This document shows positions 42,825-54,508 of a stretch of DNA of 64,000 nt, one piece after another. This stretch comes from Lentinus brumalis (taxonomy: Eukaryota; Basidiomycota; Agaricomycetes; Polyporales; Polyporaceae): assembly GCA_001792895.1 (NCBI GenBank), contig MARA01000002.1:1488001-1552000 (forward strand), in the 5' to 3' direction. Each line of letters starts with the position of its first letter. Positions within the stretch are counted from its first letter, which is position 1. Below the pieces are notes generated by a model. That model made no database searches. It worked only from the letters and a program-made list of their open reading frames with translations, and was not told where the DNA came from. The position numbers and the translations under genes were made by a program.

Positions 42825-44459
42825 TTTCGATGCCCTCTCTTGCTCTTGCTCGTGAGCCTGCCGTCACGATCCTCTCTCACTGTCTCTCACCGCTCTACTT
42901 ATCTCGGTTGTCCGTCCTCGTTCGGTGTTTAAACTATCATATTGGACCAGGTCGCATTCTCCCTGTAGCATCATCACGAATCTTCGCCCCTATCCTACTC
43001 GAAGCATACCCCATCCTCCATACAGTCTGCAGTTAGGCCCTTTGTGAACGTCGAGTGTCAGGGTCGGTCGGTTATTGGTCCATTATCGGATTTGGTCTTC
43101 GTCGTCGGATTTGGTGTCGCTCTCGCGCGGGATGCTTGCTTGCTCATCCTCGTCCACGCTCCTTCCCCCTTCTCCACTTACATATCCCCTCGTAACACTA
43201 TATGAGCGCACCCGTGTATGCGGAGGTCGCGCTGCCACACTCCTTCCTGCCTCGGTTCCTCACATCTTTCTCCTCTCCTCGCTTCTCCGGATCCATTCCC
43301 TGTCGTCGTCGTCCCGGACCTCTCGACTCGCACGCACATGGACCTTACTGCACATTGCAAGGATTTTCCATTCTATTTCTCATCGTCAGCTTGGCACTTG
43401 TTACGCTTCCTCTCCTCGCGCTTTGGCCTTGGTCTCTCACGTCGCGGTAGCTCTGCTAGTCTTGTTCCATTTTATACAGTATATAATGTACTACATGTGC
43501 TGACATACAAGCGCGAATACATCTTAGTGCAAACCTCAAGTAGACGCCATGTGAACTTGCCTCCAACCTCGAACCCGCCACGATTTCAAGCGATGCTCCT
43601 CCCCCGCAATGTTTACCATCGTTCCTTGGCGGATCCATACATATAATGGCCTGATAACAGTACCTCCCAGTGAGAAATTAGAGACATCGATGATCACCAA
43701 CACCCAGAAGACCGGCTAGCCATCAACGTTTGCTGAGGCATGCAAAGCCATGCGAATCTTCGGTGGAAACCCTCAAGATAACCGTTGTGAGTGTACGGTG
43801 TGACCGCCTCCCGCGGGACCTGCATCGTCGCGCGACGGCTCAGGCCTCAGGAACAATACACTGCACTAACCCCCTTCTCTGGCCAGACGCGTCACCGGTA
43901 CCGGTAAGACGTTCAGACAAGCTGCCAGCTAACGGCACGCGTACAAGAACATACCAGTTCTCAGCATCATGCGTTCGCAGTCGGACCCCTGCCTCCTGAA
44001 ATGGAAGGTCCAAAGGCTGGTGGTCTCCTGCCCATCATCTTCGCCAATCGAGGATATGTGAAAGGCGTCTCGGTAGTCCTCCCGAGGCCTCCCCGCCCAT
44101 TTGCAGTACCTCTTACGGAAGGCCAGTGAGCTGGCCGTGGGGAGCATCTCATGTCGTCCTTTTCCTACCATACCCCTTCCAAACATGTCTGACGCCTTAC
44201 CAAACGGTCACACCGCCTATTCCTTACAGAATGGTCCGGCCGGTTGATTTCGGTACGTGCTTCCCATAAACTACCCCCGCTCGCCCGCAAATGAAAGCGC
44301 TGACGATCTCATCTCACAGCCAGACAATAACGCTCTGTCCTGTCCACGTCAGGATTCGCTCCATGCCGAGGCGTCCTTCGTCCGTCTGTCTTATAAGCAT
44401 GCCGAGGCGTCCTTCGTCCGTCTGTCTTATAAGTATGCCCCCGCCATCGTCTGACGAAC
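42825..44459. promoter_or_regulatory. Long intergenic region upstream of the ABC transporter gene
   Basis: 1.6 kb without a supportable gene. The 42830-43460 part is unusually CT-rich. A 36-bp direct tandem duplication lies at 44363-44434. A short frame starting at the ATG at 44185 ends after 20 codons and could be an upstream ORF. I could not link it by splicing to the transporter without hitting a stop. Confidence 0.45.
44363..44434 (+). repeat. 36-bp tandem duplication with TATA-like core
   Basis: Two adjacent 36-bp copies (44363-44398 and 44399-44434) differ only at the last base. Each ends with a CTTATAAG palindrome, so two TATA-like boxes stand 36 bp apart just upstream of the likely ABC transporter start. 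The copy length is a multiple of three, leaving all frames open. Confidence 0.9.
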
Positions 44460-47131
44460 TTGCCCCGCCTTTTCCAGGCTGCCATGCTCCACCCGCTCCC
44501 CTCCTTGTTACCTGGTATCACTCATGCTGCAATCACCCTCGGGACCTTCCTCCTCCCGGGCTGCTCTCACGACGCCCCGTTGAAACAACCCCCTCTTCGC
44601 GAGCGCCTAAAGGAAACTGCCGTATCGCCGGATTTGTACGCGGACTGGTTAACCTCGCGGAAAACGGGCACCGGTACAGAGTGTCTCTCTCCTGGCGCGC
44701 AGCGGCCTCTCACTCCCAAAAATATCGCGCTGGCGTACAACCTAGTGCGAAGCTGCATGCCTGAAATATTCTCTTGCCTATGGGCTATGCACCCATATAG
44801 AATCTCCCTGATGGTCTCCATGGATCTCGTGCGCGGAGTGCTACCTGCGTTTCGGTGCTATTCTCAGGCTCTCATGGTGGATGAGGTTCGTACCGTTCTC
44901 AGCTTCCCCTGAAGTGCATTCTGACCGCTCTGTAGCTTCAAAAGGTGATAATGTCTGGCGACTTCACGATCGCACATCTCATGCGTCAGTCCGCCCTCGA
45001 GCTCGTGCGGATGGCAGGTGAAGCCACTCTTGACTATGTCGCGTAAGTCGCTCAACGGCACCTTCGTCTGACTCTGGCTTAGCGTCGTCTACTAGATCTT
45101 GCAACGAAAATATAGTGCAAACATCTGCTCGCTTCCTCGTAGGACGTAAGCAGATGGAACACAGACTGCGCTTAGACGTGCCCACACTTTCAGATCCCCA
45201 CGTCCGCGATCTTCTGCAGGAATCGGACATATTCGTTCGATCATTCAACGGTTTCTCCGCATTCGGACTCTTCTCCCCATTCGACTTCATGCGTCTTATC
45301 AGTTTGTTGTCTGAGCTATTCACCCATATCTGGGTACTTTCTTCTCTGACCTTTGGCGGTACACCACTTCACGTTATCATCCTTTCCGTGACACTCTCAG
45401 CTCTACCTGCCATGTTCTCCTGGGTAGCCGGAGAACGTAACTCCTGGATCTACCCTATTAGCCAAGTGGAGGCGAGAACCTCAGCAAAGCAGGAAGCTAT
45501 GCGTCGGCTTGCTCACAGCGATGTATACCGACCCGAAATCATGCTATTCGACCTTGGGCCATGGATCCTACAAACATGGTCGCGTGCGAGGAAGGTCCTG
45601 CTGGGACTTGAGCGGCAGAGCGGTTACGACGCTGGCCTCACATCTCGGCTGCTCTCGCGTGTCTATTTGTCAGAGACCTTCTCCGCCTTCCAAAACGTCA
45701 GTGCATTGATGCGCATCGATACCGAGCTTTGGTGAGACTGACGTGATGTTCCAGATACCCCTCTTACTGGTCCTTCACTCGACCTCTACAACCGTCGGAA
45801 CCTTCACGCTGTATCGTACTACACTGCAGGGCCTCTTCCTCACGGCCGAGGCCCTCGTGCACACACTCAAGACGACCTTCCAGGGTGTCTTCCTCATGGG
45901 CGCATTCTGTGCTGCAACCACACTCCGGCCCCGCCTGCAACCCGAGACGAGCAGAATCGTCCCATACCAACACTCCGCCATGGGGATGGGGATTGACGTC
46001 AGGTACCCGATGGTTTGACCTGCATGTCCCATTGTGGCTAAGCATTGTGGTAGGAATCTCTGCTTCACGTACCCCGGCGGTACGACCCCCGCTCTCAAGA
46101 ACGTCAATCTGTCTATCAGACCGGGCGAGACACTCGCAATTGTAGGGTACAATGGCTCCGGTATGTCGCCAACGAGCTTCTCTCATGACAAGAACTGAAA
46201 TTATATCACATCGGGCTTAGGCAAGTCGACACTGGCCAACATACTTCTCCGCGTCCTGGATTTTGACAGCGGGGATCTGCTCCTGAATGGCATTGACGTC
46301 CGCCGTCTCCAACCGCGTGACTTCCATACGCACGTCTCCGCGGTGTTCCAAGGCTTCTCGCGGTTTAATACAACGGTAAAAGCCAATGTTGGTGTCGGTT
46401 ATGTGCCCGACATGAGCTCCTCGGAGGCGGTCGACGCAGCGCTGGAGCTCGCAGGCGCGGGGAACCTCGTACGATCGCTCCCGGACGGCGTCCGCACTCG
46501 GTTAGAGGGAGATGGTTCTGACCGCAGCTACGAGGCCTTCTGCGGCGACGGGTCCCCAGGCAAGCTTCACGGTCTCTCCGGCGGCGAGGTAAAGTTCTCT
46601 CGGAATTTTTGCGGTGCCGTAAATACAGCCGCTAATATGTAGTCGCATCGCCATTCGGGACCTAGTGGCAACGAATAGCCATCTCTCGAGCGTTCATGCG
46701 GGCACGGCGACCGGAAGTCGAGCTCTTGCTCTTTGATGAGCCCGTACGTATCTGTAACCTCCTTTCCCGGATCCGTCTGTTCCTTCCCGCGTCCATCGTC
46801 CCGTGGGCTCATCGTTGCATCTCTCCCACAGACTTCCTCCTTGGACGCGCACGCCCAGAAGCACGTCTTCGACACCATCGAGCAAATAGCGCGCCCTAAT
46901 GGTGATCGGACGAAGACCGTTATATTCATCACCCATCGTCTGGCCACGGCACGCCGAGCAGACAAGATAGCCATGATGGAGCACGGGGTGAGTTCAACGG
47001 CTATTGTCACATTGTTGCGGTCTCATGGACAGCGCGTCCTCCCTCTCCAGACTATCGTGGAGTTCGGCACCCACGAAGAGCTTCTCGGTCGCAAGGAAGG
47101 ATATGCTGCTCTATATCATGCTTCTGTCTAG
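44460..47131 (+). CDS. ABC transporter, half-type (ABCB-like)
   Basis: One membrane domain and one ATPase domain. The membrane part has hydrophobic helices such as [21 protein letters not shown] (about 44810) and [20 protein letters not shown], plus long linking helices including [16 protein letters not shown]. The ATPase part shows [19 protein letters not shown], Walker [14 protein letters not shown] (intron in the loop), Q-loop AVFQGFSRF, signature [14 protein letters not shown], Walker B LLLFDEP followed by TSSLDAHAQ, and the switch histidine [15 protein letters not shown]. All motifs are intact. The stop is at 47129-47131. The start is uncertain (44460 or 44484); the N-terminal 80 residues resemble no motif. 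Substrate is unknown. Confidence 0.82.
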
Positions 47132-47364
47132 TGCAATGCAAGAAAACTTCGCTACTTGGGACTTTGCTACATTGTTGGGAGAGTACGGTACAGTACGAAG
47201 CAATCGTGGTGGTGGTGGTCAGGTGCATATGGATGATGATGCAGGCGAGAACGAAGTGGCGGAAGAGTAGAGTAGACATCATACACGGTTGAGCCACAGC
47301 AGTTGTCTAGAAATACCGATAAGAATAGTCATATGGTGAACATCGCTGCGTCACGGTCACCGAG
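47132..47364. other. Intergenic between convergent ABC transporter and PHO81
   Basis: 233 bp holding the two 3' flanks; a GT-rich run occurs near 47207-47220. Confidence 0.4.
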
Positions 47365-50300
47365 CTAGAGTCCCTGCATCCCTCGTTGCTTGTGATTGAA
47401 GTACGTCAGGACGCCGTCGTGCAGCGCCGCATCGATACCGTTCGCTTCGGCACTAGCCGACGTAGGCAGCCTCTCTACGTCCTCGAGGAGACCATACGTC
47501 CCCACGAGCAGACCAAAGTCTTTCACACCCTGTATCAAGGAGGGAACGCGTGCCTGGCAGGAGGCATCAACAGAGCCCACGTTCTACTGTACGGGAGGGA
47601 CGCACCAGCAGACCGGCATCCAGAAGGACGCCCAGGAGGTTGTTCATCTTGCTGAACTCGACCGCAGCGTCCAGGCTCCACAGCCGGTGGTCGTGCACGT
47701 CTTCAGTGTTGAGCGCGGTGGCGCTTGGTGGCGCACGGCTTGTTTCCCCACAATGGGAAGCGAAGAACACAGGATCTACAATTCCGGAATAAGCTTAGCA
47801 TACCGCACATTGCTTATTGAGCATGAGCGAGAAAGAGTGACGTACAGTTTGGCTGTTTCCAATTCAGCGCTGCGCACACGTCCGGGGCGAAGGACGTAAA
47901 CACCACCGGACGACGCCCGATGTGCCCCTCTAGGGCCGACGTGTCGTAAACAGTGCGTAACACCGAGTTAACGACATCGTTTAGGTCGAGCTGGTGTCGC
48001 AGGGAATGCCGCTGTCGTACTCTTGTCGGCGCGTACGCTAGCTCTAAGCAGATGCCGAACGCCGCGGGTACAGTCTATTGCGGCAGTCTGTAAGATGTTC
48101 TGACCGATGAAAGTCCAACGTACCCGCAACAAGTCCTGCAGAGTGACCATCGACGTAGCTATCCGCTTCGCCCACTGCGATGGTGATGCCGTCGTATCGG
48201 AGACAGCGCCATTACGACCTAACCGCGCCGCTAGTGACTGGAATTGCGACAGCGTCACATCAGCCACTCCAAGATCGTAGTGGTCATCAGGCAGCTTCCA
48301 GTCAGCGAATACTACCGGGTGAAGATCCCGGGTAACTTGGACGGTGACATAGATGTAGCTTCCCGTCACAGAAGAGTGTGTTAATGAATGCCCAGAAGCC
48401 ACCGCAAGTGTCGGGTTAGACGGAGACGTTTGCGCAGACCCGAGGGCTCTGCCGTGCTGTGGTGGCCGAGGTGACAAGAGCTTCGCACTACTGGCACCGG
48501 GTACTGGCATGGCGAGCGACTTCCAGTACGTCTCAACGGCACCCCCAATCTCGAGCTTGACCCCGCTGAACGGTGTGATGACATTGATCTCAAACGACAC
48601 CTTCCAAGCATACCATGTCAGCTCTGGTCGACCTGCGAGATACTAGTAGATACGCACCTCACCGATCACATGTAATCGCGGATCCAATATGGGAAGGGTG
48701 AAAGGCTGGCTGTTCTGCAGATGCTCGAAGAACCGGGGAAGGGCAGTCGCGCGACCAATCGTCTTCGTGCCGAAGTTGGGATACAACGAAAACTCGAGAG
48801 ACATCGCGCTCGGTGATGGGACTTGGAAGGAGAACACAATCTTCTGGTCGCGGATGGGGAGCGGGATACTGTATGGCGCCGAGGTCACCGCGGGCGTAGC
48901 GGTCATAACGAGCTTCAGCAGCGGTGAGGCGTGAAGATCCCGGTCTTCGTACTGCGGCCCTGCGAGCGGATGTCGTAGGCGCACGGCCGGTGCCGCCTCC
49001 ACGCTGGTGTCTTTGTAATGTGATGTCAAATGGCCGATTGTGACCTGAACCAACGACGTCCTATCCAGGTAGTTGTGCCCGTAGACACGGTACGGCATCA
49101 TGGGAGGCGGGAGATAGAGGGAAGGGATAGCGTCAATGTCAGAATCCGTTCCAGTAGACCGCTGCGTGTTGGTGAGGGGGACGTCTGCGACAAAGGAACT
49201 TGTGCAGCTTGGGCCCTGGTAGCCGCTTCAAGCAGCAGCGCCACGCAGGACCGATGGCCGTACCATGCAGCGTAGTACAATGGAGAGTTTCCCGCCTCGT
49301 CTGTGACATTGATACGGCTTCCAACCTCCAGCAGGACACGAAGACACGACTCCCGCCCAAAACGCGCCGCGTGGAAGAGTGGTGTCCACTCGTTGTACTT
49401 GTCCGGCACGTCCCATCCGTCGTGGTTGGCGAGGATGCGACATACGTCTGCATGACCCTCCTGAGCGGCTAAGTGAATAGGGTACTCGCCGTTGGTGTTG
49501 GGACGGCTGGGCGCGCCATACTGCGATAGCAAAACGACAACGTCGATGTGGCCGGAGCGCGCAGCGAGCGATAATGGCATGAGATCGCTATTCGAGCTGG
49601 GATGCTGGACCGAGACCTTTCCCTCCTCGAGGAACGCACGGACGCATGTGACGCAGCCTTTGAGCGTGCCATAGATGAGAGGCGTGCAGTTGTCAACGTC
49701 AACAACGTCAGGAGGAAGTCCGACCTGGATGAGCCTGTAGCACACATCTCCATGACCGTGCATGGCGGCGTAGTGGAGGGCAGATCGCCCATATGCATCG
49801 GTCTTGTCCTTTTGAACCCCACCGTCAAGACAGAGATTCACCAGTCGAATAAGTCCAGCGATGGCAGCCTCGTGAAGGCACGTACGGCCGTTGATGTCGT
49901 CCACAAACGTGTAGTCGAACGGAGTTGCTGTCGAAGCTAGGATCAAGTCCGCTAGTTCTTGAGGAGCATCGATGACGGCCTTCCAGAGAATGCGCGTGAC
50001 GTGATTACGCGCTTCCCGTGTCTGAGCCAAAGAGTCAGAGTAGCGGACGATATCGGCAGTTGCAGTCCTGTCTCCGTCAGCGACAGCCTTGCGGAGATTG
50101 CTCTCGAAGTCGTAGAACGGCGTCATTTGGGCGTTCCGGTCGATATTGAGTTGATGGCTCAGGATGACATCCTCTGCGATGGCGAGTTCCCCGCCCAAAC
50201 CGACGGAAAGGTCCGTCATGTCCAACAGGCATGCGGCGACGGTGTCCGCCAACTCTGAGATGAGCTGTGCCAAACACATGAGCACGTGCGGACTAACGCA

Positions 50301-51100
50301 ACGATCCCGCCACACACCTGTCTGTTGAAGACCGGTTGTACCTCCACCTGGCGAGCAAGGTAGAGTTCTTTGGTAGTCGACCGAGAACGCTTGTCCCATT
50401 TCTTGAGGATCTTCCGAAAGCCCATGGCGTTGATCTCAACGAATTGCTGTTGATGCGGGATGTGTGGATAATGAGCACGACGATACGCAGACGCGATCAT
50501 CTACCTGCAGCTTTCCGATGTCCCGCTCCAGCAAGCGAAAACCCTCCTCTACCGCACTCCATTCGACGTGGTTCTTTGTAGCGTCGTCAAACGAGTCTGG
50601 CATAACCCGCATCGCAGCGGCACGCCGTTTAGATAGGAGCGTCTCGAGGCGTAGCTTGAGTTCGGCTTCTTTCTCCAGGTAGAACGCGTTGATCTATGCA
50701 GCAAACACATTGGCACACGAGGGAATGGTTGGTCGCGTGTCATGCGTGGTTGCTCGTAAGGGCTCACCTTCTCTAGCTCTCGCTCGAGCTTGAAGAAGAA
50801 CGCAGCCTTGTTGGCCTGAAAGCTCGGTCCCCGGTCATCGTCTCGGCTCAATGACGCGTATAGAGGGGGCTCTTCCGGGTCTTGTGCATGTGGTGTGGCT
50901 TGCCGAGGTGTCTGTGGAAGCGTGGGGGAAGCGAGGATGTTTCCCGGTCGAACGCTACGCTGCGGCGCGAGTGCTGGTGCCTCGGCGGGCGGGCGATTGG
51001 CGGCGAGCGAGGAGATGATCTTCTTGAGAGCCTTGTAGTCCAGATAATAGCTGGACCAGCCCGGAACCTGCTCAGCCTGGATCTGCTTCCCGAACTGCAC
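47365..51100 (-). CDS. PHO81: PHO81-like SPX-ankyrin-GDPD phosphate regulator
   Basis: The layout matches fungal Pho81, the inhibitor of the Pho80-Pho85 kinase that senses inositol pyrophosphate. An N-terminal SPX domain begins MQFGKQIQAEQVPGWSSYYL, with LKKIISSL, INAFYLEKEAEL and AMGFRKILKKWDKRSR. Next come at least six ankyrin units, such as NGRTCLHEAAIAGL, YGRSALHYAAMHGHGD and NGEYPIHLAAQEGHAD. After a beta-rich middle region the C-terminus is GDPD-like (FGICLELAYAP, RPVVFTSFAPDVCAALNW, YPVFFAS). The GDPD motif ELAYP is only approximate, as in Pho81 where the domain is non-catalytic. An intron after LQDLLR must end at an AG beyond the obvious one, otherwise a TAG would interrupt the frame. 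The last exon ends MQGL at 47365. Confidence 0.88.
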
Positions 51101-51472
51101 GAACAGAAAGGGATTCAGCGCGGGGCGTTGTGGGAGAAGGCGGGGATGGGACCTTCATGATGACAGGAAGTTACGGGCTTGCGGCAAGGGGTCGGCGGGG
51201 AGCACAGGTGACAGAGTAAGCCAGACAGCGGAGAAAGCTGAACAGGCCCATTGGGCGACCTGAAGGCGTATTTGCCCAAGCTGCTTGGGCTGCAGGCAAG
51301 CCTTCTCCGACCCACGTGCACTGCAATAAGCACCTCCTGCACCCAATCTGCATCTCGATTATCTACGCGACTGTACCGCCGCATCCATCATCCGGCCCTC
51401 ACACGAACGTGCGTTTGATCGTCAAAATCACATTGGAAGCTGCTACGCCGAACCCCAGACGTCTCTACAGCA
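51101..51472. promoter_or_regulatory. PHO81 promoter region
   Basis: 372 bp upstream of the PHO81 start, also forming the 3' flank of PEX12. A CCCACGTGC sequence (about 51310-51320) contains CACGTG, the core recognised by Pho4-type bHLH factors in yeast. Whether a Pho4 homologue binds here is inference. Confidence 0.35.
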
Positions 51473-52830
51473 TCACACGAGTATCTTCCTCAGTTGCCAC
51501 ATCCGCGCAGGCATCAGCGTCACAGGACACCGCCCGTGTTTCTCCACCCAGTCGTGTGCGCACCGGTAGCAGAACACATATCCCGACGGAAAGGCCGTGG
51601 CGTTGGATATGGTGTTGCGACACAGAGCGCACGTTCCATACTCGACATCATCCATCCGAATCCCCTGAGGATGTGGGGGATGGAGGCGCGGTGGCGGAAC
51701 AATTGGCCCGAGAGGTGATGTAGACAGCGACCGCGCAGGTGATGACGGCGAGTACCACCATTCAAGGAACTTGATGAAGAATATTGCGGTGGGCAGGAGA
51801 ACCTTCAACGAGTCCAGGAATAGTCGCGGCGACTTCCATAGTACGCGTTTGAGCACCTCCAACAACCCCGCGGTTTATGCACCGGTGGTCTTTGAGCGGG
51901 AACCTGTGCCGCACGCTGAACGCATGTCAGAAAGATCCGGTCATGACACAGAACGGCCACTCACCAAATCATCTGCGCTGACCCTGCGCAAGTCAACGCC
52001 AACCCACGAGAGCCATGGACGGTAGTACGGTGTCCGTTCAAACAGATATGCGATGTTGTAGATCAGTAACCAGACCTCAAACGACGTGTTGAGCCATGGG
52101 TATGCCGCCTTGTATGCTCGTTTCAAGCTTCCCCTCCAGGACTGTGCACGTCAAGACCCCGTATTATGAGGGAACGTTCGCACTCACCTCATCTACCGGG
52201 GTATGTCGCGTGTCCTCAATGACGTCCGCTTGAAGTCCGCCTCCCAACTCTTCGAAGTAGTCCTGCGCCTTCGCGCGGATGTACGGAAGACCAACCTACG
52301 TACGTTCGAAGTCGTGTCTTTCAATCTCATGGCCTTGAGACAAAAGGAGACAACACGCACCAGGAAGAACAGCGATCGTCGGATTTCTCTCTCCCCAAGT
52401 TTCTCTTCAGGGAAGATTCCTCCTACGGCACTCCTCGCACGGTCCGTCTTGAACAGTGGTGTTCTCCTCCTCTTGAGCCCATAGAAGTTCTCCGCGAACG
52501 ATGCGCCTGCACAACGTATCCATCTTCAGCCTGATGGGAACGAAGAGCCTGCGTACCTTGCGTGCGGAGATAGTGTCTCTCGACGAATAGCATCAATAGC
52601 GCGTAGAACTCTTCATGCCGGTTCACAATACGTAGAAGGTATCTTGGATATGATTGGGCGAATACCTGCGACGCGTTGAGCGTGTGCTTTCAAGGCAGGG
52701 ACGCGACGTCTCTCACCGAGAGGACATACTTCAGAGCCGGTTGTAGGAGGTCCCTCAATTGCTCCTGTGCCACCAGTTCGAACAGTGTCGGCTTGAGCGG
52801 GTCGTCTCCAGAATCGTTGAAGAACTCCAT
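51473..52830 (-). CDS. PEX12: Peroxin 12, RING-type peroxisomal import ligase subunit
   Basis: Integral peroxisomal membrane protein of the Pex2-Pex10-Pex12 ubiquitin-ligase complex that recycles Pex5. The first exon begins [20 protein letters not shown] and [15 protein letters not shown], typical of Pex12. Next come [57 protein letters not shown] and [17 protein letters not shown] (membrane segments). The C-terminal RING-like block has [29 protein letters not shown]...RCPVT. As known for Pex12, several zinc ligands of a classical RING are missing. About six introns are present, all short. Length about 370 residues. Confidence 0.92.
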
Positions 52831-53163
52831 AGGGAGAGGCCGTCCGAGGCAGAGAGCTGTAAACCTGCAGTAGAGATGGACCGGTCACGGTGACGGTATG
52901 CGGGGAAGCAAGTCCGAGTCTTTCGGAGTTGGCGTCTCGGTCATGATGCATGCCGAGTCCGGTCCGGGTCCTGCAAGCTACAACCTGCTACAACCCGTTC
53001 AGGCTTGGTTCAGGCTCAGTACAACCTGTCCGCCATTCATTGAGCTAGCTCGAAGGTACTCAATTGCAAGCAAGTACTGCCGACTCCTCTGCCATCTACC
53101 CGGTACCCGTTCTTTGTTGTGAAGGTTCGTAGCCCGTGTGAGATCGCTTGTAGAGTACATCCA
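52831..53163. promoter_or_regulatory. PEX12 promoter and downstream flank
   Basis: 333 bp upstream of PEX12 and downstream of the next minus-strand gene. It contains some direct short repeats of CTACAACC near 52979-52995. No gene is seen. Confidence 0.35.
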
Positions 53164-54238
53164 TCACTCAGTCCCACAAGAAAACCGTCTGTTCCCTGCC
53201 ATCATCATCGAGCTGGACAGACTCAGACCACGTCCAGGTAATGTCACCGGCCCCTCGTTCTCGACCTTCTCTCCACCCTGGAGGCGACGAATCTTCACTG
53301 TCTTGACCTGGGGTCCGCCGGGGGGTTCCTCGTTCTCGGCTGGCACTTCATCGTCTACGTCCAGTCCGAGTCGTTCATAATCAGCAAGTCACGTACGGGG
53401 CACATCATCGGGACCTATCACTTACCTTCAGGAAACTCGACCCGCCACTCGATGTATCGCTCGAGCAGGACAGACAACGTGTCTCGGCGCGGTGATTGAT
53501 CCTCTTCAGACTCGTCAAAGGAGAGGTTCTTCAAGATGGGCAATTTAAGCCCGCCCAACCCGGAGTCGAAGACCACCAGTCGCGATACTGTCCGGCTGTA
53601 CGAGTGTTAAGACTACTGGCGGTCATAGGATGCCACATACGCTTACCAACGAGGTGACCACGACGCCGTGAGAGCCATTGCGGATGATATGACGGACAGG
53701 TACGCAGAAACCCTGTACAAAATTCATGGTCAGATGGCAAGGTGACCATGTAAAGCATGTGCGTACGTCGCGTCCGAAGCTTGGGAGGTGAAGTATTCGG
53801 AGATCTCATGTAGGACAAGCAGCGTCGGTGCGGTGTCCAGCGTCGTCTTTGCATTGTGCAGCACGTCATCGTACTCGTGAAGCACAGACAGCAACAAACG
53901 AAGGTGAGCAAGGCTCGGAGGGTAACTGCACACTGCACGTTAATACTGGGTGACATGCGAGTTATGGATGCGCCAACGTACAAGGTCTCTATTCTTTGAG
54001 CAGCGGCAGCGTTACGGCCACGACCGCTATATTCGCTGATCCAGGCGTCATTCAGGTCAATCAGGTCGTTCTTGATGGTATCGCGACGAGGCGTTAGAAA
54101 GATGGCTCTCGCCTCTGGATCGTCAGTATTATGCGAAAGCAGAAAGTGGACCGGAGCTGATGCGTGGTAGAGGCCCTTGACGAGCAAACTCCGATAATCA
54201 GGAAGCTGCGGGCATGGTCGAGGGAAAAGGGATGCCAT
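53164..54238 (-). CDS. Unrecognised protein, possible inactive RecA/P-loop fold
   Basis: Five exons splice cleanly to about 270 residues starting MASLFPRPCPQLPDYRSLL. Visible segments are APVHFLLSH, AIFLTPRRDTIKNDLIDLND, YPPSLAHLRLLLSVLHEYDD, a Walker-B-like strand APTLLVLHEISEYF, another strand SRLVVFDSGLGGL, and a helix LSVLLERYIEWRVEFPE, then a low-complexity tail. The alternation of hydrophobic strands ending in D/E with helices recalls RecA-like ATPases such as Rad51 paralogue or SWSAP1/Shu-type proteins, yet there is no Walker A GxxxxGKT. So it could be a degenerate member, or something else. The frame over four introns argues that it is a real gene. Confidence 0.6.
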
Positions 54239-54508
54239 CTGAGGCTACGAGCCTCCGAGGGCTAACATGGGTAAAAGCAAGAGGAGAATCTGCCCTGAAC
54301 TCACCACCGGGGTTCCTTATACGACAGCACAGCCACCCAGACCACCTCGAAGGATTTGTTGCGAATATTCATGCTTCGAAGTATGGGTCTAGTAGGCAGA
54401 TGTTGTACAACAAGAAAGCGAATCACAGAACAGACATGCGGTTAAGAATCCTCGAGTAGCAATGTGAACAGACTTCGAATAACAGACGTACAGTAGGAAC
54501 ACTTGGGA
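54239..54508. other. Short intergenic region, DDX60-like 3' flank
   Basis: 270 bp between the DDX60-like stop and the start of the 53164-54238 gene; it holds the 3' flank of the first and the promoter of the second. Confidence 0.4.

Noticed and set aside
43541..43600. Possible tRNA B-box-like sequence on the minus strand (GGGTTCGAGG)
   Set aside because: No matching A box, acceptor stem or anticodon arm could be built around it.
44291..44764. 157-codon frame through the 36-bp duplication
   Set aside because: It is out of frame with the transporter sequence and owes its length to the duplication; translation cannot be supported.
49959..50258. Antisense frame opposite the PHO81 ankyrin exon
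   Set aside because: Shadow of the ankyrin-coding exon; no independent motif.
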